Origin: DASZZV01 sp035544835
GTDB taxonomy: Bacteria > Acidobacteriota > Thermoanaerobaculia > Gp7-AA8
NCBI GenBank assembly: GCA_035544835.1
Contig: DASZZV010000116.1
Span: 1 to 9,035 of the forward strand
Length of the DNA stretch: 9,035 bases
Reading direction: 5' to 3'
This document shows, one piece after another, positions 1-6,979 of this stretch (position 1 is its first letter; the number at the start of each line of letters is the position of its first letter). Position numbers and translations under genes: made by a program. The notes under the pieces were generated by a model that saw nothing but the letters and a program-made list of their open reading frames with translations, was not told where the DNA came from and did not search any database.

Positions 1-240
1 ACCAAGTGGTTCGTGGTCGTCACTCGATCGGGGGAGCGGCGCGTGGGGCTTCTCGTCGACGCCCTGGTGCGGCAGCAGGAGGTTGTCATCAAATCGATTG
101 GTGAGCGCCTGAAGGCCATTCCGGGCGTGGCCGGAGCAACCGAGATCGGCGAGAACGACATCATCCTCGTCATCGACGTCGGTTCGCTCATCGACAGCTT
201 TGGAAGCATCGCCAGGACAGTCCGCAGCGGCACCGTGTAG
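1..240 (+). CDS. cheA: Chemotaxis histidine kinase CheA, C-terminal fragment (P5 regulatory domain)
   Basis: Only the last 79 residues are in the window; the frame is open from base 1 and ends at TAG 238-240. CheA autophosphorylates on a histidine and passes phosphate to CheY and CheB; its C-terminal P5 domain is CheW-like and couples the kinase to CheW and receptors. The fragment shows the typical P5 ending: VGLLVDALVRQQEVVIKSIG, then IPGVAGATEIG, then a beta-strand IILVIDVGSLI. Full CheA proteins are usually 600-900 residues, so nearly all catalytic parts lie upstream. A stand-alone CheW has a similar fold, but the QQEVVIK...GVAGAT...IDV signature is the CheA type. Adjacent cheW, cheR, cheB and cheY support the call. 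The GTG at 13 is an internal codon, not a start. Confidence 0.88.
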   Translation, partial: TKWFVVVTRSGERRVGLLVDALVRQQEVVIKSIGERLKAIPGVAGATEIGENDIILVIDVGSLIDSFGSIARTVRSGTV

Positions 241-251
241 CGAAGCAGCCA

Positions 252-268
252 GGCGACAGGATGTCGCC
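252..268 (+). terminator. Perfect 7-bp hairpin just after cheA
   Basis: GGCGACA (252-258), a three-base loop GGA, and TGTCGCC (262-268) form a perfect stem starting 11 bases after the cheA stop. No T-tract follows, so it is not a canonical intrinsic terminator. It may be a weak or Rho-assisted terminator, an mRNA 3'-end stabiliser, or a small REP-type palindrome. Its place between cheA and the ATPase gene suggests a transcript boundary. Confidence 0.35.
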
Positions 269-306
269 ACTCCGAAACACCGCACCGCAAAACACTCCGT
301 CCCCGT

Positions 307-312
307 TAAACT
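307..312 (+). promoter_or_regulatory. Possible -10 element of a leaderless promoter for the ATPase gene
   Basis: TAAACT lies within CCGTTAAACTAGCCCC and ends eight bases before ATG 321, so transcription would begin at or next to the start codon. No Shine-Dalgarno sequence precedes the ATG, which fits leaderless expression. No good -35 is visible near 284-289. The call is weak. Confidence 0.28.
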
Positions 313-320
313 AGCCCCAC

Positions 321-1133
321 ATGTTCCGTGAATTCTTCGGGTTGCAGGAACGGCCGTTCGGAAAGACGCCCAATCCCTCGTTCCTTTATGAGAGCTCACA
401 ACACCGCGAGGCTCTGGCCCGCCTGGAGTTCGCCGTCGATGAGAAAGAGCTGGCCCTGCTCACCGGCGATATCGGGTCGGGAAAAACGACACTGTCTCGC
501 GCCCTGATCGACCGATTGGCCGAAACCAGACCGGTGATTCTGCTCATCAATCCGATCCTGACACCTTCGCAGCTTCTGCGAGCGATCGCAGCAGGTCTCG
601 GATTGCAGCCGAAGCATTTCCGAAACGACTTGCTCGATCAGATTCATACCGCGATCTATGAGCTGTATGAAGCCGGCAGAGAGCCGGTGGTGATCATCGA
701 CGAAGCCCAGCTGATTCCCAGCCGCGCTACTTTCGAGGAGATCCGACTCCTTACCAATTTCCAGCTCGATGACCAGAACCTTCTCTCGCTCATTCTCATC
801 GGTCAACCCGAGCTGGAGAAACGCCTCAACCACAGGGTCTACAAGCCTCTGCGGCAGCGAATCGGTATTCGCTATTTCATCGGCCCGCTATCGAAAGAAG
901 ACACCCGAAAGTATATCGAGCATCGAATCCGTATCGCCGGAGGCGTTCGCAATCCGTTCAATCCCGAAGCGATCGACTCGATTTACGAGTTCAGCGGCGG
1001 TGTGCCCCGAGTGATCAATACCCTGGCCACCACCGCCTTGCTGGATGCCTTCGGTGACGACGCGCTGGAAATCAATGGCGCGCGGATAGAGTCAGCGGCA
1101 CGAGAGCATCGTTTGGAACGGGGAGCGCGCTGA
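321..1133 (+). CDS. ExeA/GspA-family AAA ATPase, stand-alone ATPase domain
   Basis: A 270-residue P-loop ATPase. It opens with MFREFFGLQERPFGKTPNPS, the characteristic ExeA/GspA N-terminus, which fixes the ATG start. Visible motifs are Walker A GDIGSGKTT (residues 49-57), Walker B VVIIDEAQ (123-130), a sensor-1-like strand LILIGQPEL (157-165), an arginine-finger-like LRQRI (177-181) and a sensor-2-like GGVPRVIN (226-233). In type II secretion, ExeA is a longer protein with a transmembrane segment and a peptidoglycan-binding domain that helps assemble the secretin. Here both are absent and no hydrophobic segment follows, so the protein is probably cytoplasmic. It lies between cheA and cheW and its stop overlaps the cheW start, so it is likely co-translated with the chemosensory proteins. 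A role as an assembly or localisation switch is inference. A TniB-like relation is possible at fold level, but no transposition genes are present. Confidence 0.85.
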   Translation: MFREFFGLQERPFGKTPNPSFLYESSQHREALARLEFAVDEKELALLTGDIGSGKTTLSRALIDRLAETRPVILLINPILTPSQLLRAIAAGLGLQPKHFRNDLLDQIHTAIYELYEAGREPVVIIDEAQLIPSRATFEEIRLLTNFQLDDQNLLSLILIGQPELEKRLNHRVYKPLRQRIGIRYFIGPLSKEDTRKYIEHRIRIAGGVRNPFNPEAIDSIYEFSGGVPRVINTLATTALLDAFGDDALEINGARIESAAREHRLERGAR

Positions 1134-1819
1134 TGGTCGATCTGGTCAAACTGCGGAAGAAAGCGAAAGAGAGGAAGGGAGAGGCTCCGGCCACCGTGGA
1201 AGTGCCGGTTCCAGTCGCCGAGAAAGAGGTGGCGCCGTCGGTACCGCCGCCCATGGCCGAGGCGCCGCCTGCACCTGTAACCGATCCCGAGCCTCCCGAA
1301 TCGGTCGACTCGAAACTTGACCGTTTCAAGCGCGACGCGGGACGTCTGCGTAAACGGATCGATGTCGCTTCCGACCTGCCGGTGGAGGAGGGTGGCGATG
1401 GCAACGTGGAACTGCTCACCTTCCGGCTCAGCGAAGAGAGTTATGCCGTTGAGATCGAGAGCATCGTGGAGCTGGTTCCACCGCGCACGACCACGCGCGT
1501 CCCCAATGCGGACGGCACTGTCATCGGCATCACGTCGCTGCGCGGTACAATCGTGACCGTCATCGATCTGCGCCGCAAGCTTGGCCACCCCCCTGTCACC
1601 CAGCACACCGGAGACTCGAGAATGATCGTGGTAGAACACGATGGGGAGACCTCCGGCTTCGTCGTCGATCGGGTATCCCGGGTCATCAAGCTCGATCCTT
1701 CGAAGATTGAGAGTCACCCCGTTGTGAGCGCCTCGGAACAGAACGACATGATCCGCGGTGTGTTTCAGCAACCGGGGGGACTCACGATACTGTTGGATCT
1801 GAACAAGATTCTCGGTTAG
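1133..1819 (+). CDS. cheW: CheW coupling protein with a basic, proline-rich N-terminal extension
   Basis: A 228-residue protein. CheW links receptors to CheA in the signalling array. The CheW domain spans roughly residues 91-228: it begins NVELLTFRLSEESYAVEIES, and carries SLRGTIVTVIDLRRKLG (135-151), with the conserved Arg137 of the receptor/kinase contact region, and GFVVDRVSRVI (175-185). The first 90 residues are atypical, since a normal CheW is about 150-170 residues in total. The extension has a basic helix (KLRKKAKERKG, 6-16), then a Pro/Ala/Val/Glu-rich low-complexity linker (about 17-56), then a charged helical stretch (58-77). The start ATG overlaps the upstream TGA (TGATG), with GGGAG at 1121-1125 in the tail of the ATPase gene as ribosome-binding site, indicating translational coupling. 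The extension could be a tether or docking arm; no partner can be named. Confidence 0.9.
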   Translation: MVDLVKLRKKAKERKGEAPATVEVPVPVAEKEVAPSVPPPMAEAPPAPVTDPEPPESVDSKLDRFKRDAGRLRKRIDVASDLPVEEGGDGNVELLTFRLSEESYAVEIESIVELVPPRTTTRVPNADGTVIGITSLRGTIVTVIDLRRKLGHPPVTQHTGDSRMIVVEHDGETSGFVVDRVSRVIKLDPSKIESHPVVSASEQNDMIRGVFQQPGGLTILLDLNKILG

Positions 1820-1835
1820 GTTGAGCTCATCGATC

Positions 1836-2699
1836 ATGGAAATAACCTGCAAGGAATGTAAAGCCCAGTTCAGGGCCAACCTCCAGCTGCCGCTGACGCA
1901 GCCTGTGCGGGTCGCCTGTCCCTCGTGTGGGAAGCAGATGGTCCTGCGCCCGTCCCCTCCTCCGCCACCACTTGCAGCTGTCCCGTCCGTCGCCACCCCG
2001 CCTGAACGGCCGGCCTCCCCGGCCCATCGCCGCCACGCCGTCATTGCCGACGAGCCGCGTGAGTTCAGAAATTTTCTCGGGCGGGAGCTCGAGGGCGCCG
2101 GGTTCGAGGTGAGTTACTTCGACACCGGCGATGCAGCCCTGGCCCGCGTCCGCGAAACGCGGGCAGAGCTGGTGATTCTGAACGTGTACCTCAAAGGGAA
2201 GCTCGGCGTTGAGATTTCGGAAGAGATCAAAGGCGATCCCGATCTGAAGCGGTCGAAGGTGGTCCTGATCGGCGCCTTGTTTCGCGCCAATCGCTTCAGG
2301 GCCAACCCGACGAATCTTTACGGAGCCGATGAGTACATCGAAGAGCAGATCCCGTCCAAAGAGCTCCAGCAGATGGTGCGAAAGCTATTTCCCGCCGTGC
2401 GCGACAGCGCTGCCGAGCCCGAGCCGCAGCCGCGTGAATTCGACGAGGCCCGTCGCCTGGCTCGCCTGATTCTCTCCGACATCGTCATCTACAACAGCGA
2501 CAAGGTCGAGCAGGGCATTCGGGAAGGAACTTTCTTCGAGGTGCTCAAGAGTGAGATCGAAGACGGGCGTCAGTATTATGAGAGTCGTGTGCCTTTCAAA
2601 GTGCGCCAGAAAACAGAGTTCTTTCACGAGACATTGCAGCAGTTCGTGCAGATGAAACGTGAGGAGCTCGAGAAGTTCAGAAGCGGAGGAAGGGCGTGA
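1836..2699 (+). CDS. Zinc-ribbon protein with degenerate (pseudo-)receiver domain and C-terminal helical domain
   Basis: 287 residues from ATG 1836. A TTG at 1821 would add five residues (MSSSI) but lies only one base past the cheW stop without a good ribosome-binding site; starting at MEITCKECKAQF places the zinc ribbon at the N-terminus as in MJ0042-type ribbons. Domains: zinc ribbon with Cys5, Cys8, Cys28 and Cys31; Pro-rich linker (39-63); receiver-like domain (about 67-186); second linker (190-200); helical C-terminal domain (201-287) containing LARLILSDIVIYN and KVEQGIREG. The receiver fold is recognisable, but its phosphorylation site is lost: the first acidic residue is Ala71, the acceptor Asp is Asn116 (LVILNVYL), the switch Thr/Ser is Gly146, and the Lys position reads Glu (YIEEQIP). 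It is therefore unlikely to be phosphorylated by CheA and probably acts as a protein-interaction module, by analogy with the pseudo-receiver of Myxococcus FrzS. It is followed by the HEAT gene with a one-base overlap. Confidence 0.82.
   Translation: MEITCKECKAQFRANLQLPLTQPVRVACPSCGKQMVLRPSPPPPPLAAVPSVATPPERPASPAHRRHAVIADEPREFRNFLGRELEGAGFEVSYFDTGDAALARVRETRAELVILNVYLKGKLGVEISEEIKGDPDLKRSKVVLIGALFRANRFRANPTNLYGADEYIEEQIPSKELQQMVRKLFPAVRDSAAEPEPQPREFDEARRLARLILSDIVIYNSDKVEQGIREGTFFEVLKSEIEDGRQYYESRVPFKVRQKTEFFHETLQQFVQMKREELEKFRSGGRA
2685..2690 (+). promoter_or_regulatory. Ribosome-binding site of the HEAT-repeat gene
   Basis: GGAGGA inside the end of the preceding gene, followed by AGG, lies eight bases before ATG 2699 and five before the alternative GTG 2696. 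The spacing favours ATG 2699, giving a TGATG stop-start overlap like that at the cheW start. Confidence 0.6.
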
Positions 2700-4924
2700 T
2701 GACACGCGACGTCGCGTTTGTCGAGCAGGCTCGATCCAGCGATGCCGACATCAGGCACCGGGCCGCCGTCCAGATCGCACAATCGACCAGCGAGATCGAT
2801 CTGCCTCTGGTTTTCGAGATGCTGGGAGACCGCGACTGGCGAGTCCGAAAGACCATCGTCGAGGGGCTGGTACGTAACCCGACTGAAACGGTGATCAAGA
2901 GCCTCATCGCCGCGCTTCACGATCCGGAGAACGCCGGGAAACGAAACTCAGCGACCGAGGGCCTCATCCGCATTGGCCCGGTCAGCCTCCCGATCATTCT
3001 CGAGGAGTTCCGCCAGACCAGCGATCCCGATGTCAGGCTTTCTCTGGTGAACCTAATGGGCGATCTCCGCAGTGAGGATGCATTGCGCACGCTGCACGAG
3101 CTTCTGAATACCGACGAGGACCTGAACATCGTTTCGTCGGCCGTGGCCTCCATCGGAAAGTATCGCCAGGCCCGATCCATCAAGCCGTTGCTGGAGCTCC
3201 TCAGGCGCGAGGATCTGTGGCTGAAATTCCACATCATCGAAGCACTGGGCGACATCGGCGATCGCAGCGCGCTTCCTACCGTGCTCCCGCTTTATCGCGA
3301 GCCCTCTCTCCGGAAGCCGGTGCTCGAGGCGGTCGGCAAGATCGGTGACGTAGGTACGCTGAACTTCCTGCTCAAGATCATCGCCGATGAAGAGAAACTG
3401 AATCTCACCGCACTGCGCGCTCTCATGAACATCGCCCAGTCGGACAAGCCTCGTGTGGTCGAATCGACGGAGCGCCTTCTCATTCAGCGAAAATTCAGAG
3501 AGGCCTTTCCGCAGTCGAAGATTTTTCCTCTGATCGAGCACATGCGCTCTACGCCGAAGCGCGAGCTGAAGAACTTCCTGCTGACCTTTCTTGGGTGGTC
3601 GGGCGATGACCGCGCCGTCGGTCCACTGCTTGACGAGCTTCAGGAGCCCGAGAGTGCCGATACGGCGGCGCAGGCTCTCATCGACTTCGGCCAGCAGGCG
3701 TCGTCGTTCGTTCTGGAGCGTTTGCAGAGCTCCGACGAAGACGAGGAGATTGCGCTGTTGCTCCGGGTGATCAGTTGCGTGGCCGGAGCCGAGGCCATCA
3801 GCTCGATCCTCCCGTTCCTCGATCACGACAATCCAATGATCCGGAGGCTCAGTATCGAGACCCTGGGGCAGGTCCTCGACACCACCTCGATCGATTATCT
3901 GCTGGCAAAACTCGATGACATCGACGTCGCCGTGCAACAGGCCGCGGTCAATTCGATCTCAGCCCTCGTCGCTGCCTTCCCCGAGGCCAAGCCCGACACC
4001 ATAAACAAACTGAAGAAGCTTCTCGATGCGCCCGACATCCCCACCAAGCTCAACTCGCTGTCCATCTTCGTGAACATTCAGGGCGAGGGCTTCCACGACG
4101 AGCTGCTTCTGGCGTCGAAGGAAGCGGATCCGGCCATCCGTCAGAAGGCCATATCGCTGATGGGAAAGTTCGGCGAGGAGCGTTTTGCCGATCAACTCGT
4201 CCTTTCGCTGGCCGATGAGGCCATCCCGGTGCGGCTGGCGGCGATTCAGTCCATCGTGAAGCTGCGTCCGGAAAAGGGGCTCGACCCTCTGATCAGCTCT
4301 CTGGAAGACAACGACATCTGGATTCGCACTGCCGCCGCACAGGCCCTGGGCGAGTACCGTCATCCCTCGGCCATCGAGCCGCTGGTGCATCACCTGGCCA
4401 CCGACGCCACGCCGGTGAAGATCGCCGTCATTGAGGCCCTTGGAAAATCGGAGAGCGCGGGAGTGAAGGAGATCCTTCTCCGCGGTGTCGCCGATGACGA
4501 TATCGAGATCCGGCGCGCTGCCATGATGGCCCTGGCCAGAATTCCGGGAGAGGACGTCTTCGAACAGCTGATGACGGCACTCGATCATTCCGACTGGCGT
4601 CTTCGGGCCGCCGCCGCCGTGGCCCTGGGCACAAGAGGCGACGCCAGGTCGTTGGATGGCTTGCACCGGAGGCTGGAGACCGATCGCGATCCCTTCGTGC
4701 AGCAGTCCGTGGTTCTGGCCCTCGACCGCATGGGTAGTCGCGATTCGTTCAAGGCTCTTCTTCGCGCGCTCGAGAATCAGTCGGTGCTCGACGAGGTCTC
4801 TCATCTTCTGGTCCGTCACAAAGAGATTTACCGCGACCTTCTCGAGGAGGCATGGCGAACGGCTGACAGCAGGCAGGAAGTCGTGATCGCTGCAATTCTT
4901 CAGGCAATGAAGGGAAGCGCGTAG
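2699..4924 (+). CDS. HEAT-repeat scaffold protein of the chemosensory operon
   Basis: 741 residues from ATG 2699; GTG 2696 would add one Met. Nearly the whole protein is tandem alpha-helical HEAT/PBS-lyase-like repeats of about 31 residues, roughly twenty or more. They are clearest in the C-terminal half, with successive units near residues 475, 506, 537, 568, 599, 629 and 660, each with the D..-(V/I)R--A---L----A---L--L pattern (for example DNDIWIRTAAAQALGEYRHP). The repeat is less regular around 260-300. There is no signal peptide, transmembrane segment or catalytic motif, so a cytoplasmic protein-binding solenoid is expected. The family also includes CpcE-type bilin lyases, but nothing here indicates bilin metabolism. 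HEAT proteins are known in some other Che clusters (I recall Cpc7 in the Myxococcus xanthus che7 cluster). Translational coupling to the pseudo-receiver gene suggests the two proteins work together; this is inference. Confidence 0.88.
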   Translation: MTRDVAFVEQARSSDADIRHRAAVQIAQSTSEIDLPLVFEMLGDRDWRVRKTIVEGLVRNPTETVIKSLIAALHDPENAGKRNSATEGLIRIGPVSLPIILEEFRQTSDPDVRLSLVNLMGDLRSEDALRTLHELLNTDEDLNIVSSAVASIGKYRQARSIKPLLELLRREDLWLKFHIIEALGDIGDRSALPTVLPLYREPSLRKPVLEAVGKIGDVGTLNFLLKIIADEEKLNLTALRALMNIAQSDKPRVVESTERLLIQRKFREAFPQSKIFPLIEHMRSTPKRELKNFLLTFLGWSGDDRAVGPLLDELQEPESADTAAQALIDFGQQASSFVLERLQSSDEDEEIALLLRVISCVAGAEAISSILPFLDHDNPMIRRLSIETLGQVLDTTSIDYLLAKLDDIDVAVQQAAVNSISALVAAFPEAKPDTINKLKKLLDAPDIPTKLNSLSIFVNIQGEGFHDELLLASKEADPAIRQKAISLMGKFGEERFADQLVLSLADEAIPVRLAAIQSIVKLRPEKGLDPLISSLEDNDIWIRTAAAQALGEYRHPSAIEPLVHHLATDATPVKIAVIEALGKSESAGVKEILLRGVADDDIEIRRAAMMALARIPGEDVFEQLMTALDHSDWRLRAAAAVALGTRGDARSLDGLHRRLETDRDPFVQQSVVLALDRMGSRDSFKALLRALENQSVLDEVSHLLVRHKEIYRDLLEEAWRTADSRQEVVIAAILQAMKGSA

Positions 4925-4974
4925 TTTTCGAGTGTCCGCCTTGATCGCGGATTGAGGTTCTGAGCCGAATAGTC

Positions 4975-5829
4975 ATGAATAGCGGATTCAACATCGGACT
5001 GAACCACTACCTGGATCTCCCTGATGATGTTTTCAGGTTGATTCGGGACGCTATTTATAAGCGAAGCGGAATCTACTTCTCCGACTCCACGAAATACCTC
5101 GTGCAGAAGCGGCTTTCCCCCCGCGCCCGCGACCTCAACTTCGATACCTTTCAGAAGTACTACTACTTTCTTCAGTACGATCCGCGCGCCGATGCGGAGT
5201 TCGACCAGATCTTCGACCTCGTCACCACGAACGAGACCTATTTCTTTCGCGAGGCTGCGCAGCTCGAGGCTTTCGTCGAAGAGATCATTCCTGAGCTGAT
5301 CGCCAAGCGTGGAAGCCGGAAGATTCGGATCTGGTCGGCCGGCTGCTCGTCAGGGGAAGAGGCCTACACCATCGCCATGCTCCTGACCGATCGTGGCTAT
5401 TACGCGAGCGCGGCCTTCGAGATTTTCGCCAGCGACATCAATCAGCAGGTTCTGGCCAAAGCACGAAAAGGGCACTATCGGGAGAATGCCTTCCGAGCCA
5501 CGTCGCCGGAGGCGCGGGACAAGCACTTCACGAAGGACCTGGACGCCTCCTGGCGGGTAAACGATGACATTCGAAACAAGGTCTCGTTCGGACGCCTCAA
5601 TCTCTACGATCAGGCCCGCGTTTCGCTATTGGGGAGTCTTGATCTGATCTTCTGCCGGAACGTGATCATCTACTTCGATGAGTTGTCGAAGAAGGTGGTC
5701 ATCAACAACTTCTACAATCGCCTCGTCGATGGAGGCTATCTGCTGTTGGGACATTCGGAATCGCTCATCTCGCTTTCCAGTCAGTTCAAGCTGCGCCATC
5801 TGAAGAATGACATGGTCTATCAGAGGTAA
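4975..5829 (+). CDS. cheR: Chemoreceptor glutamate methyltransferase CheR
   Basis: 284 residues, the usual length for CheR. It transfers methyl groups from S-adenosylmethionine to glutamates of chemoreceptors, driving adaptation opposite to CheB. The N-terminal helical domain (about 15-80) includes the basic stretch YLVQKRLSPRARDL. The catalytic domain has TNETYFFR (85-92), SAM-binding motif I WSAGCSSGEEAYTIAM (120-135), the acidic ribose-binding loop ASDIN (152-156), NLYD (209-212), DLIFCRNVIIYF (223-234) and GGYLLLGHSES (253-263). All key residues appear intact. There is no fused TPR or receiver domain. The start ATG is 50 bases after the HEAT stop and has no convincing Shine-Dalgarno sequence (the nearest GAGG, 4954-4957, is far upstream). 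No alternative start suits the protein better. Eleven bases separate its stop from cheB. Confidence 0.96.
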   Translation: MNSGFNIGLNHYLDLPDDVFRLIRDAIYKRSGIYFSDSTKYLVQKRLSPRARDLNFDTFQKYYYFLQYDPRADAEFDQIFDLVTTNETYFFREAAQLEAFVEEIIPELIAKRGSRKIRIWSAGCSSGEEAYTIAMLLTDRGYYASAAFEIFASDINQQVLAKARKGHYRENAFRATSPEARDKHFTKDLDASWRVNDDIRNKVSFGRLNLYDQARVSLLGSLDLIFCRNVIIYFDELSKKVVINNFYNRLVDGGYLLLGHSESLISLSSQFKLRHLKNDMVYQR

Positions 5830-5830
5830 A

Positions 5831-5835
5831 GGGAG
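5831..5835 (+). promoter_or_regulatory. Ribosome-binding site supporting the TTG start of cheB
   Basis: GGGAG lies five bases before TTG 5841. The CheB receiver domain begins immediately after this TTG (MIRAIVVDDS), and no ATG or GTG in frame could start it correctly, so the site decides for the rare start codon. Confidence 0.55.
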
Positions 5836-5840
5836 CGGAC

Positions 5841-6884
5841 TTGATTCGAGCGATCGTTGTCGACGACTCCGCGTACAACCGCGTGACCCTTTCGAAGATG
5901 CTCGAGTCGGGCGGGGACGTACGAGTCGTCGCCACGGCGGTCAATGGTGAAGACGCCATCAAGCAGGCCCTTCGCTATAAGCCCGATGTGCTCACCCTCG
6001 ATCTCGAGATGCCGGTGCTGGATGGATTCGCTTTTCTTCGATGGCTGATGGTGAACCGGCCGACACCGGTCATCGTGGTGTCTTCACGGGCCAGCGACCG
6101 GAGCGTTTTCAAGGCCCTGGAGTTCGGCGCAGTCGACTTCATTGTCAAACCGGGCGGTCGAGTCTCTCCGAAACTCGAGGAGATTCAGGACGAATTGCTG
6201 GCCAAGGTGCGCCAGGTCCTGAACATCACTCTGGACAACGTCAAGAAGCGCATCTACGAGGAGGAGCAGCGAAAGCCCGAGGAGCCGCGGCCTCCGATTA
6301 CCGGGCCGCAGAGCGTCGACCTGGTGGCAATTGGATCGTCAACCGGTGGTCCTCCCGCTCTCCAGCAATTGTTCGAATTGACTCCGCTCCTTCCCGTTCC
6401 ATTCATCGTGGCGCAGCACATGCCTCCGATCTTCACGCGGCTCTTTGCGGAAAGAGTGGACCGTCTGTCCGCCTACAGGGTCAAGGAAGCCGAAGATGGC
6501 GAAACACTTCAGCCGGGAACCGTGTACATCGCGCCAGGCGGGTTTCAGTGCGAGGTTTATCGGTCCTTCGATGAGCTGCACGCGCGCGTATTGGAGAGAC
6601 AGAAGTCCGATCTCTATGCGCCATCCGTCAACCGGCTCTTCACAACGGCCAGTGACGCCTGCGGAAGCCGCCTGCTGGCTGTGGTCCTCACCGGGATGGG
6701 TGACGACGGGGCTCAGGGTGTGCGGAAAGTCTTCGAGCGAGGCGGGCAGACCATTGCCGAGTCGCCCTCGACAGCCATCATCTTTGGTATGCCCGGCGAG
6801 GCCATCAAGACAGGAAGTGTGCGTGAGGTCCTGCCGCTGCCCCAGATCCCCGCCGCCATTCACCGAATCTGCACGTCGACTTGA
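5841..6884 (+). CDS. cheB: Chemoreceptor methylesterase/deamidase response regulator CheB
   Basis: 347 residues from a TTG start, the normal CheB length. It removes methyl groups from receptor glutamates (and may deamidate glutamines), stimulated by phosphorylation from CheA. The N-terminal receiver is intact: Asp8/Asp9, acceptor Asp54 (LTLDLEMP), Ser81 and Lys103 (IVKPGG). A charged linker (about 110-156, with EEEQRKPEEPRPP) joins the catalytic domain. There the triad is visible as Ser167 in AIGSSTGGPP, His193 in VAQHMPPIFT and Asp289 in LTGMGDDGAQG. The closing part FGMPGEAIKTGSVREVLPL is also typical. Together with cheR this gives a full adaptation pair. cheB is the last gene of the compact block: the next 571 bases are repeats. 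Confidence 0.96.
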   Translation: MIRAIVVDDSAYNRVTLSKMLESGGDVRVVATAVNGEDAIKQALRYKPDVLTLDLEMPVLDGFAFLRWLMVNRPTPVIVVSSRASDRSVFKALEFGAVDFIVKPGGRVSPKLEEIQDELLAKVRQVLNITLDNVKKRIYEEEQRKPEEPRPPITGPQSVDLVAIGSSTGGPPALQQLFELTPLLPVPFIVAQHMPPIFTRLFAERVDRLSAYRVKEAEDGETLQPGTVYIAPGGFQCEVYRSFDELHARVLERQKSDLYAPSVNRLFTTASDACGSRLLAVVLTGMGDDGAQGVRKVFERGGQTIAESPSTAIIFGMPGEAIKTGSVREVLPLPQIPAAIHRICTST

Positions 6885-6913
6885 GCTTGGTATCGAGAGG
6901 CACTCCAGAGCCC

Positions 6914-6958
6914 AGCCCCGTAGGGGCGTTTGAAAATAGCCCAGCACGAAGTGCTGGG
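6914..6958 (+). repeat. Two-hairpin palindromic repeat, copy 1
   Basis: A 45-base unit with two perfect hairpins: GCCCC-GTA-GGGGC (6915-6927) and CCCAGCAC-GAA-GTGCTGGG (6940-6958), joined by GTTTGAAAATAG or near it. It is REP-like, lying 29 bases after the cheB stop. A matching copy in opposite orientation is at 7055-7099. Confidence 0.8.
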
Positions 6959-6979
6959 TTGTCGGGTCTCGGAAGTAAG

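Noticed and set aside
321..1133. Transposition protein TniB or a secretion-system ATPase in a mobile element
   Set aside because: The N-terminal signature is ExeA-like and no transposase, integrase or secretion gene is nearby; the context is chemosensory.
1821..1835. TTG 1821 as start of the zinc-ribbon protein
   Set aside because: It is one base after the cheW stop with no good ribosome-binding site, and adds only MSSSI before the zinc ribbon; ATG 1836 is the simpler start, though the TTG cannot be excluded.
983..2044. 353-codon open frame on the minus strand across the ATPase, cheW and zinc-ribbon genes
   Set aside because: It is antisense to three recognisable genes, starts and ends within them, is low-complexity (Gly/Arg-rich runs) and resembles no family.
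3053..3937. Long minus-strand open frames opposite the HEAT gene (3053-3937 and 3959-4819)
   Set aside because: They mirror the GC-rich codon pattern of the HEAT gene; the + strand frame has a clear 31-residue repeat and the antisense ones show no domain.
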